From Streptomyces rishiriensis (GTDB lineage: Bacteria; Actinomycetota; Actinomycetes; Streptomycetales; Streptomycetaceae): a stretch of 64,000 bases of DNA. The position numbers and the translations under genes are program-made. Positions 56,892 through 64,000 of this stretch are shown one piece after another. Every line of letters begins with the position of its first letter. Positions within the stretch are counted from its first letter, which is position 1. The stretch covers positions 124,001 through 188,000 of the forward strand of contig NZ_BEWA01000007.1 in assembly GCF_003112535.1 (NCBI RefSeq). The letters run 5' to 3'. The notes under the pieces are model-generated. The model made no database searches. It was not told the origin of the DNA and was given only the letters and a program-made list of their open reading frames with translations.

Positions 56892-59144
56892 TCAGCCGAG
56901 CGGGCTCATGGCACCTGACCAGATGCGGTACGGAACGCTGTCGTCGGTCGGGCCGGCGATGCCCTTCAGGGGAAGCGGTTCGAGGCTCTTGCCCAGGTCG
57001 ATGCGGTAGACGACGACCGCTGTGGACACGGTCTTGGCCGAGCCGACGTACCAGGCGGCGGTGTCGTTCTGGGTGGTGCCCGCCTTCCCGGTCACCTGGC
57101 CGAGCGAGCCGGTCCGGCCGGACTGCCTCTGCGAGGCGGGCACGTCCTCCGGGTGGGCGGTGCGGAAGGAGTCCGCGAGCGCGGAGTTGACCTCCTCGGC
57201 CACCTCCGCGCCGAACGCCCGGCTCGCGGTCGGCGTCTCCAGGGCGACCTTGGTGCCGTTCTTGGTGACCAGGCGCACGGAGTAGGGCTCGGTGTGCTTG
57301 CCGCCGGCGGCGAAGGTGGAGTAGCCGCTCGCCATGCGGATCGCGCTGGGCGTGGCGCTGCCCGTGGACAGCGCGGGCACCTGGGCCCCGAAGCTGGAGG
57401 GCAGCAGCCCGGAGCGCTCGGCGGTGGAGCGCACCACGTCCAGTCCGGTGTCCATGCCGAGCTGCATGAACGGCGTGTTCACCGACAGTGCCAGCGCGCG
57501 GTGCAGGGAGATCCGCCCGTAGGACCTGCCGCCGTCGTTCTTGGCGGCCGCCTTCTTGCCGCTGCGGTCCCAGTACGGGCCCTCCGGCGTCGTCACGGGC
57601 ACCGCGTCGTCGCCGTTGTAGAGCGTCTGGCCGGTGACCGTCTCGGTGGCGCCGTCGCGGGTCTTGTGGATGCCGTGCTCCAGGCCGGCCGCGTACACGA
57701 ACGGCTGGAAGGCCGATCCGGCGGGGACGGTCCCGGCGTTGGACTCGTTGTAGCCCTGCGTACGGTGGTCGGGGCCGCCGTAGACGGCCAGTATGCGTCC
57801 GTCGGAGGCCACGGAGGAGGCGCCGAAGTGGGCGTCCTTGGCGTTCTTCGCGTCGTCCTTCAGGGCGTTCTTGCGGGCCTTGGTGACGGCGTCGGTGAGC
57901 TGGGTCTCGCGGTTCTTGTCGAACGTCGTGTAGATCTGGTAGCCGCCGAGGTCGTAGTCCTTGTCGGAGATGTTCCCGGCCTTCTTGGCGTACTGGGAGG
58001 CCAGCTCCACCAGGTAGTCGCTCTGCTCACCGGTGTCGTAGAGCGGGTTGGACTTGAGCGGCTCGGGGAACTTGGTGTACTTGGCGCGCTCGGCCTTCGA
58101 CAGCTTGCCGATGTCGACCATCCGGTCCAGGGTCCAGGACCAGCGCTCGACGGCCCGGGCGCGGTTGGCCGGGGCGAGGGTGGGGTCGTAGAGGCCCGCG
58201 CCCTTGAGCAGGGAGGCGAGGAAGGCGGCCTCGCTGGCGTTGAGCTCGCTGACGTCCTTGCCGTAGTAGGCCTGGGCGGCGCGCTGGATGCCGTAGGTGC
58301 CGCGACCGAACCAGCTGGTGTTGAGGTAGCCCTCGAGGATGTCGTCCTTGCTCATCTGGTTGTCGAGCTTGAGGGCGATCATCGCCTCGGTGAACTTGCG
58401 GCTGACCGTCTGGTTCTGGTTCAGGTAGACGTTCTTGACGTACTGCTGGGTGATCGTCGAGCCGCCCTGGGTGTCGCCCTGGCCGATGGTGCGGAACAGG
58501 GCGCGGCTGAGGCCCTTGAAGGAGATGCCGGGGTCGCTGTAGAAGCTGGCGTTCTCGGCGGCGAGCACCGCCCAGCGGACGTCCTCGGGGATGTCCTTCA
58601 GCGGCATCGCCTGGCGCTGGACCCATCCGGTGCGGGCCATCGGCGTGCCGTCGGCCCAGAAGTACACGTTGTCCTGCTGGGTGGCGTACGAGTTGAGGTT
58701 GTCCGGTATGTCCGTGGCCGCGTAGGCCACGACCAGGAGCACGCTGCTCAGTCCTATGGACGCGAGGACGCCGCCGAGCCACTGCCGCCAGGAGGGTATC
58801 CAGCGCCGCCAGTCGGTGCGGCCGGGGCGCGGATACAGCGGGCGGAGCTTGCGGGCGTACGGCGTGACACGAGCCACATACGGCGTCAGAGCGGCGACGA
58901 GCGGAGCAAGCCGGGGGCCCAGAACGGCACACACGCGGGCAAAAAGGGAGAGACGGGGAGCTTTTCTTCTGTTCTTCGAAGAACGCGCTTTCCCGTCGGC
59001 GCCCTCCTCGGACGTGTCCGGAAGCGCCGGAATATCCGATACCCGCAGCTGCATGGTCTCGTCCGCCTTGAAAGAGGCAGGAACCTTCAACTGCATGGTG
59101 GCATCCGGCTCTTGGGGCTCCTCCCCCTGCCCCGCCTGGGTCAC
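56892..59144 (-). CDS. Class A penicillin-binding protein with SxxQ in place of SxxK
   Basis: A 750-residue bifunctional PBP. One membrane helix (about 130-150), a GT51 transglycosylase (AAENASFYSDPGISFKG, about 195; GGSTITQQYVKN) and a transpeptidase domain with SAFQ (Ser477, Gln480), SVN (about 552) and KAGT (about 687). The catalytic SxxK Lys is replaced by Gln. Glycan polymerisation looks intact, whereas cross-linking may be lost. GTG 59144 (VTQAGQG) has a strong GGAGGGAG; the ATG at 59210 has none. It runs in the same direction as the deacetylase-like gene. Confidence 0.87.
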   Translation of the reverse strand: MTQAGQGEEPQEPDATMQLKVPASFKADETMQLRVSDIPALPDTSEEGADGKARSSKNRRKAPRLSLFARVCAVLGPRLAPLVAALTPYVARVTPYARKLRPLYPRPGRTDWRRWIPSWRQWLGGVLASIGLSSVLLVVAYAATDIPDNLNSYATQQDNVYFWADGTPMARTGWVQRQAMPLKDIPEDVRWAVLAAENASFYSDPGISFKGLSRALFRTIGQGDTQGGSTITQQYVKNVYLNQNQTVSRKFTEAMIALKLDNQMSKDDILEGYLNTSWFGRGTYGIQRAAQAYYGKDVSELNASEAAFLASLLKGAGLYDPTLAPANRARAVERWSWTLDRMVDIGKLSKAERAKYTKFPEPLKSNPLYDTGEQSDYLVELASQYAKKAGNISDKDYDLGGYQIYTTFDKNRETQLTDAVTKARKNALKDDAKNAKDAHFGASSVASDGRILAVYGGPDHRTQGYNESNAGTVPAGSAFQPFVYAAGLEHGIHKTRDGATETVTGQTLYNGDDAVPVTTPEGPYWDRSGKKAAAKNDGGRSYGRISLHRALALSVNTPFMQLGMDTGLDVVRSTAERSGLLPSSFGAQVPALSTGSATPSAIRMASGYSTFAAGGKHTEPYSVRLVTKNGTKVALETPTASRAFGAEVAEEVNSALADSFRTAHPEDVPASQRQSGRTGSLGQVTGKAGTTQNDTAAWYVGSAKTVSTAVVVYRIDLGKSLEPLPLKGIAGPTDDSVPYRIWSGAMSPLG

Positions 59145-59381
59145 TACGCGTCTCCCTCCGCATTCCGTGTTGCTCGCGGGCAGACGTACAGACTTACGAG
59201 GGCCTGACATGGTTGCCGTTGACGCGGCCGCAATCCTCGAACCCTCTCGACCTCGGGGTTCAACACGGCGCTCTCAAATTACCAGCGCCCTTCGCAAATT
59301 CTCCACATAAGGAATCGACAGAAGTGAACAGAGGTCAAACTGCTGACGCCACCACCGAGCATAGGGCCTTAGTCTGACGGC

Positions 59382-59609
59382 ATGCCTCGCTATGAGTACC
59401 GCTGCCGGACCTGCGGCGACACCTTCGAACTGAGCCGTCCCATGGCGCAGTCCGCCGACCCCGCCGACTGCCCCGCGGGCCACGACGACACAGTGAAGCT
59501 TCTCTCAACGGTCGCGGTGGGCGGCACGAAGTCCGCCCCCGCGCCCGGCGCGGGCGGCGGAGGCGGAGGGGGAGGCGGGGGCTGCTGCGGCGGCGGCTGC
59601 TGCGGCTGA
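59382..59609 (+). CDS. FmdB-family zinc ribbon protein
   Basis: A 75-residue protein starting MPRYEYRCRTCGDTFEL, the CxxC zinc-ribbon head of FmdB putative regulators. The second pair is incomplete (only DCPAGH follows), and the C-terminus is a poly-Gly run ending in CCGGGCCG. Function is unknown. Confidence 0.88.
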   Translation: MPRYEYRCRTCGDTFELSRPMAQSADPADCPAGHDDTVKLLSTVAVGGTKSAPAPGAGGGGGGGGGGCCGGGCCG

Positions 59610-59676
59610 CCGCGCCGACGGCCCTCCGGCCGGCCGGGCGGAGTGGCCGGCCGGGCGGAGTGGCCGGCAGGCGGCC

Positions 59677-60486
59677 CTAGCCGAGCCGTGAGTTCTTCAG
59701 GAACTCCCGCAGGATGCGCTCGCCGGCCAGCACGCCCCGCTCGGGCAGGGCGGTGATCTCCGGGGCCGTCCAGGCGGCGTCGGCCAGCTCGCCGTGTCCC
59801 GGACGCCAGCCCCGGTCGGCGGCCAGCAGCAGGTCGGCGTCGAGCAGCGAGTCGCCCGCCGCCAGCGTCAGTTCGGCTCCGGTGCGGCGGGCCACCTCGC
59901 GCACGGCCGCGCTCTTGGTCAGCGGCCTGGGCACCGCGTAGATCTTGCGGCCCTGCAACGACACCGTCCAGCCGCGGTTCTCCGCCCAGACCGCGAGCTC
60001 CTTCACCCACTCCTCGGGCAGCAGCTCGCGCTCCACGACCAGGTAGGCGAAGAGGTCCTCGGCGATGCGCTGCTTGCGCAGCCAGAGCGGGTCGGCCGTC
60101 CTCGTCAGGTGGTCCTGCACCTCCGCGAGCGGCGCGCACTGAGCCTCCAGCCGCGCGAGCACCCCCGCGTGCCAGTCCTGGTCGGTCGCCCCGTCGACGA
60201 GGAGGTGACCGCCGTTGGCGCAGATCGCGTACGTCGACGGCGGGCCCGGCAGGTTGATGCGCTGGTACTGCTTGCGCGTGCGGGTGGTCGTCGGCACGAA
60301 GACGGCCTGGTCGCCGAGTTCGGTCAGCAGCTGGGCGGACGTCTCCGTCATGAACGACAGCGGCCTCGCCTCGTGCACCTCCACGCACAGCAGCCGCGGC
60401 GCCCGGGCGTCCGGCATGGTCAGCGCCAGGGCGGCCGCCGAGTAGATGAGCGTCCGGTCGAGGTCGCTCGCCACCAGAACCGGCAT
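59677..60486 (-). CDS. HAD-family phosphatase of the Ter-linked operon
   Basis: A 269-residue HAD hydrolase: VASDLDRTLIYS (about 4-15) is motif I, and LAAGDSLLDADLL (about 208-220) motif IV, as in Cof-type phosphatases. It is the last gene of an operon with the PRTase/StiP protein (TGATG overlap) and aldolase. In Ter-associated operons such a HAD removes a phosphate from the nucleotide-like product. A short repeated block (cggagtggccggccgg) follows the stop. Confidence 0.87.
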   Translation of the reverse strand: MPVLVASDLDRTLIYSAAALALTMPDARAPRLLCVEVHEARPLSFMTETSAQLLTELGDQAVFVPTTTRTRKQYQRINLPGPPSTYAICANGGHLLVDGATDQDWHAGVLARLEAQCAPLAEVQDHLTRTADPLWLRKQRIAEDLFAYLVVERELLPEEWVKELAVWAENRGWTVSLQGRKIYAVPRPLTKSAAVREVARRTGAELTLAAGDSLLDADLLLAADRGWRPGHGELADAAWTAPEITALPERGVLAGERILREFLKNSRLG

Positions 60487-63104
60487 CAGACCGTCACCGC
60501 CGTGCCGTCGGCGCCGGTCGCGCCGCGGGTGTACTGCGGATGGATGAGCCCCACGCAGGTGTACGGCAGGTCGCCGACCTCCTCGACGGGCACTCCGCGC
60601 TGCTCCGCGAGCAGGCGCACGTGGTCCAGGTCGGCGCCCGCCCCGGCCCGCGCCAGGATCTTCCACGGCACCCGGCGCAGCAGCACCCGGGTGGTCTCGC
60701 CGACGCCCGGCTTGACCAGGTTCACGTCGTGGATGCCGTACTCCTCGCTGATCCGCTCGACCGCCGCCCAGCCCTCCCAGCTCGGGGTGCGGTCGCCGGC
60801 CAGCAGCTCCTTCACCGCGCCGTCGACGGCGTCGGCGACCTCCGGGAAGCGGGCGGCGATCGCGTCCAGGAAGGCCACCGAGACGTCCGTGCCGGCGAGC
60901 TCGCGATAGAACTTCGCGCCGTGGAAGTCGTCCGGCCCGACCAGGTCGGCCCGCAGCACGGTCCGCGAGACGAGCCCCGACACGGTCGAGTTGAGACAGG
61001 CGGACGGGATGAGGAAGTCGTCGCGGGTGCCATAGGTGCGCACGCACGAGCCGGGGTCGGCCAGCACCGCGATCTCCGGGTCGAAGCCGGCCGCGCCGCC
61101 GCGCTCCTCGAACTCCCGGATCGCCGCGGCCAGTTCCCGGGTGATCGCGCCCTTGCCGGTCCAGCCGTCCACGAAGACGACGTCCCGCGGGTCGTGGTGG
61201 GCGGCCAGCCAGCGCAGCGCGTTGGCGTCGATGCCCCGGCCGCGCACGATCGACACCGCGTAGTGCGGCAGGTCGAGGCCGTGCCGGAACTGCGCCCAGC
61301 GGCGCATCAGCACGCCGACGGGGGTGCCGGCCCGGGCCAGCGAGACCAGGACGGGCCGGGGCGACCGCTCCGCGATCACGCTGTCCGTGACGACGCCCAC
61401 GGCCTGCGCGATCCGCGCCGCCGAGGTCTCCAGGGCGGCGTGGAACAGCTGCTGGTACTGCTCGCTGGGCTGGTACTCGACGGGCAGCGACTCGGCGTAG
61501 TGCGCGCCGCCGCTCTGGATGGCCTCCTCCCGCTCCTCGGTCGGCGCCTCCAGCGTCACGTCCGAGAGGTCCTGGAGCAGCCAGCCGACCTCCTCGGGCG
61601 CGTACGAGGAGAAGTCGGGGCCGCGGAGGGGCTCGGGCAGCATGGCGGGTCTCTCTTCAGACAGGGCGGCTACGTACAGCGGCTCGGGGACGTACGAGGG
61701 GACGACCACGAGGACCACGTGCGGCGTGTGCGCGGCGAGCTGGGACAGGAGGCCGTCCGGGGCGTGCAGCTCCCGGGTGTCGGCCACGGAGTCCACGACG
61801 GCGACGACGGCGTCGAAGCCTGTGCCCGCGACGTTATAGGCATAGCGCTCGCCGGGGCCGTCGGCCGGGTCGTCGTGGGCCGGGAACACGATGCGGCTGC
61901 GTATCGCGTAGCCCGGGTCGTCGACCGCGAGGACGGGCGAGCGGGTGGTGGTCGAGTAGCGGACCTCGGCGGCGACGCGCCGCTCCAGCTCGCAGGCCAG
62001 CCGGAGGGGCGCGTACATCAGCTCTTCGAAGCCCAGGACGAGGACGCGCCGGGCGTCCTCGGGTATCGCCTCGCCGAGGCGGGCCGTCATGGCGGGGAGG
62101 GCGGCCTCCAGCCGGGCCCGGTGGCCGGGCGTGAAGCCGTGCCGGCCGCCGTCGGGAAGGCCGCGGGGCCAGGGCAGGTCGACGCGGGTGATGCGGCCGG
62201 GCAGCGTCCGCCGGGTGCGGTCGCCTTCCGGGTGCGGGTCCGCCGTGGCCGGTCCGGCCCCGCGGCGGTGCCGCACGTCGTCGTCGGAGCCCCGCGCCCC
62301 CGAGGGGCCGGACCCGAGGCCGGCTTCGGCGCCCTGTTCGCCCGCGGACGCGCGGTCACCGCTCGCGGCGTCCTCGGCCTCGTACCGGGCGACCAGCTCC
62401 TGGCCCTTCTCCAGCACTCCGTCGGGGAGCCGCACCGTGCCGGAGGCGGTGGCGATCAGATCCACCCGGGCACCGATCTCACGGGCGAACTCCGCCAGCC
62501 GGCCCGCGTCGGCCGCCGAGCGCATGTCGACGAGGGCGACGACGACGTAGCGCCGGCGCGGATACCGCTCGTGCAGGACCCGGATCGTGTTCAGGACCGT
62601 GTTGCCGGTGGAGAACTCGTCGTCGACCAGGACCAGCGGACCGTCCCCGACCAGCAGCGACGGGTCCTCCGGGAGCAGCAGGTGGGAGGTGGCGTGGGAG
62701 TGGGACTCCTCGAAGCCGCCCGCGGTGACGACGCCCGCCACGGGGCGGCGGGTGGAGTGCAGGTAGGGAGCCGCGCCGAGGCCGTCGGCGACACAGTGGC
62801 CGAGGCCGGTGGCCGTCTCCGCGTAGCCCAGGACGACGGCCCGGGCGGCCTCCTGGGCGCCGAGGAGCTCGCGCACCCGGCGGCCCAGCGCGAAGCCGTG
62901 CCCGTGCACGACGGACGGGGACTGCGGGATGTGCTTGCCCAGCACGTGGGAGACCAGCAGATGGGCCCGCTTGGGGTTGCGGCGCAGCGCCAGCCCCAGC
63001 AGGTCCGTCAGCGTGTCGTCGCCGACGAGCTCGACGCCGAGCCGGTCCGCGACCCAGGTCCCGGACCAGACCGCGTCGTGCCCGTTGTTCACTGCGTTGT
63101 TCAT
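60486..63104 (-). CDS. PRTase-TRSP-StiP-PELOTA fusion protein of the Ter-linked nucleoside operon
   Basis: An 872-residue chain with, in order, a phosphoribosyltransferase domain with PRPP loop LVLVDDEFSTGNTVLN (about 155-170), a variable linker (about 240-300), the TRSP domain with its name motif TTTRSPV (about 386), a StiP/PRTase_1 domain with a second PRPP-like loop VFVDGWTGKGAI (about 643) and a C-terminal PELOTA-like domain ending LIHPQYTRG. Families are known from tellurite-resistance operons, where they are predicted to build a nucleoside-like compound from PRPP. Two genes are fused here that are often separate. Confidence 0.9.
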   Translation of the reverse strand: MNNAVNNGHDAVWSGTWVADRLGVELVGDDTLTDLLGLALRRNPKRAHLLVSHVLGKHIPQSPSVVHGHGFALGRRVRELLGAQEAARAVVLGYAETATGLGHCVADGLGAAPYLHSTRRPVAGVVTAGGFEESHSHATSHLLLPEDPSLLVGDGPLVLVDDEFSTGNTVLNTIRVLHERYPRRRYVVVALVDMRSAADAGRLAEFAREIGARVDLIATASGTVRLPDGVLEKGQELVARYEAEDAASGDRASAGEQGAEAGLGSGPSGARGSDDDVRHRRGAGPATADPHPEGDRTRRTLPGRITRVDLPWPRGLPDGGRHGFTPGHRARLEAALPAMTARLGEAIPEDARRVLVLGFEELMYAPLRLACELERRVAAEVRYSTTTRSPVLAVDDPGYAIRSRIVFPAHDDPADGPGERYAYNVAGTGFDAVVAVVDSVADTRELHAPDGLLSQLAAHTPHVVLVVVPSYVPEPLYVAALSEERPAMLPEPLRGPDFSSYAPEEVGWLLQDLSDVTLEAPTEEREEAIQSGGAHYAESLPVEYQPSEQYQQLFHAALETSAARIAQAVGVVTDSVIAERSPRPVLVSLARAGTPVGVLMRRWAQFRHGLDLPHYAVSIVRGRGIDANALRWLAAHHDPRDVVFVDGWTGKGAITRELAAAIREFEERGGAAGFDPEIAVLADPGSCVRTYGTRDDFLIPSACLNSTVSGLVSRTVLRADLVGPDDFHGAKFYRELAGTDVSVAFLDAIAARFPEVADAVDGAVKELLAGDRTPSWEGWAAVERISEEYGIHDVNLVKPGVGETTRVLLRRVPWKILARAGAGADLDHVRLLAEQRGVPVEEVGDLPYTCVGLIHPQYTRGATGADGTAVTV

Positions 63105-63130
63105 GCGTCCCTTGTGGATGAGGTGGGTGT

Positions 63131-64000
63131 TCAGCCGGGTATGGCGGCGGCGAGCAGGTCGACGAAGCTGACGTCCTCGTGCGCGACGCCGAAGACCTCC
63201 GCGCGGAGCATGGTGCGCTCGGCCCAGGCGCGGTGCGGTTTCACCTCGTTCATCTTGTTCGTGTACTGCGACCGCAGTACACCCCCACCGCCGCGTTCCG
63301 GCCGCAGGATGTCCGCCGCGTCGCTGTACTCCTCGTGGCTGACCACGGACAGCGCGTGCACGGCCGGCACGTGCGAGGGATGGATGCAGGTCTTGCCGAG
63401 CAGACCGTTGGCGTGGTCGAGGGAGATCTCGCGCAGCAGCCCGTCCATCGCGTGCTCGATCAGTCTCTCGCGCAGCTCCACGGCCTGCCCCTCCAGGAAG
63501 GGGCTGTGCCGCAGCATCGGCTTGAACATGCGCTCGGGCACCCGGAAGTACTCCCAGACCGGCCCGGTCACCGTGAACCCGGTCCCGTCGGCCCGGCCCA
63601 GCATGTTCACGACGTCGGCGATCACCGAGGCGACGATCTGGACGTCGTAGGCGGTCATGTCGGGCGCTCTGCGCAGCCCGTACGAGGAGCAGAAGTCGGT
63701 CACGCCCAGGCGCAGCGCGAGGACCCGGCTGCGGTACTTCTCGACGGCGCGGGCGATGCCCTCCAGGGCGTCGACCCGCGACTCGCGGTACATCAGCTCG
63801 GGCGTCTCCAGCACGGGCATGCCGAACAGCCGGCGGCCGCTCGCCGCCTCGGCGCCCGACAGGGCCTCCAGGAAGGGGATGCCCCGCTCCTCGGTGAACT
63901 TGGGGAACACGAACCCGCTGAGCAGCTCGGCGGTGGCTCCCAGGCGTCGGACCAGGTCCGGGATCTGCTCGGGGGTGCGCACCCGGATGAACAGCAGCGG
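63131..64000 (-). CDS. HpcH/HpaI-type (citrate-lyase-like) aldolase, N-terminus beyond window
   Basis: The open frame continues to the edge (PLLFIRVRTPEQIPDL), so the start is outside. Conserved parts are GMPVLETPELMYRES, LRLGVTDFCSSYGLRR (about 200 residues from the C-terminus) and GLLGKTCIHPSHVPAVHA, the metal- and acyl-binding segments of CitE-like aldolases. Its stop is 26 bases before the PRTase gene. It forms a carbon skeleton in the predicted nucleoside-like pathway. Confidence 0.9.
   Translation of the reverse strand, partial: PLLFIRVRTPEQIPDLVRRLGATAELLSGFVFPKFTEERGIPFLEALSGAEAASGRRLFGMPVLETPELMYRESRVDALEGIARAVEKYRSRVLALRLGVTDFCSSYGLRRAPDMTAYDVQIVASVIADVVNMLGRADGTGFTVTGPVWEYFRVPERMFKPMLRHSPFLEGQAVELRERLIEHAMDGLLREISLDHANGLLGKTCIHPSHVPAVHALSVVSHEEYSDAADILRPERGGGGVLRSQYTNKMNEVKPHRAWAERTMLRAEVFGVAHEDVSFVDLLAAAIPG

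Noticed and set aside
60540..63650. A 1036-codon open frame antisense to the PRTase operon
   Set aside because: It is a G+C-driven shadow of the well-supported minus-strand genes.

Overview
The window is a stretch of Streptomyces-type chromosome. Supporting signs are the very high G+C content, frequent GTG and TTG starts, 4-base GTGA/ATGA gene overlaps, an F420-dependent enzyme, mycobacterium-like lipid genes and actinobacterial families such as DUF5336, DUF4383, DUF2277 and Ter-linked genes. There is no rRNA, CRISPR array, insertion sequence or prophage. One tRNA (Val, UAC) is present. Both ends cut through genes.

1-31 kb: A scattered set of genes looks like the start of a cholesterol side-chain pathway: a MaoC hydratase (Hsd4B type), a KstR-like TetR repressor, ferredoxin, aldehyde dehydrogenase, MBL-fold hydrolase, CYP125 P450 and FadA5 thiolase. 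Four KstR-type operators (957, 14372, 17094, 28149) and a second shared palindrome (1033, 9453, 17075, 28044) link these promoters. Between them lie a two-component system, two methyltransferases, an MFS exporter, an eroded NmrA-family gene, a peptidoglycan amidase, an F420 oxidoreductase and a glycosyltransferase/methyltransferase/toroid-protein operon.

19-25 kb: A cobalamin riboswitch precedes five overlapping genes: two secreted, membrane-anchored proteins (the first an alpha/alpha toroid like the cobalamin-binding fold of animal intrinsic factor) and a complete ECF-type transporter (T subunit, fused double ATPase, S subunit). This is read as a B12 uptake system with a surface capture protein.

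29-60 kb: Mostly chromosomal housekeeping and accessory genes: acyltransferase, GT87-PAP2 fusion, O-methyltransferase behind a strong palindromic operator, FHA-like protein, two related hypothetical genes, an MFS exporter fused to a MarR-like domain, a Mn2+ riboswitch with a GDT1-family exporter, secreted HNH nuclease, PhoD phosphatase, DoxX, DedA, small proteins (one behind two LexA-like boxes), an unusual deacetylase-like protein and a class A PBP whose transpeptidase SxxK reads SxxQ. Short tandem repeats fill many of the gaps.

59.7-64 kb: A co-directional operon of HAD phosphatase, a fused PRTase-TRSP-StiP-PELOTA protein and a citrate-lyase-like aldolase. This is the biosynthetic module known from tellurium-resistance (Ter) associated systems, predicted to make a nucleoside-like metabolite. 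It runs off the right edge.
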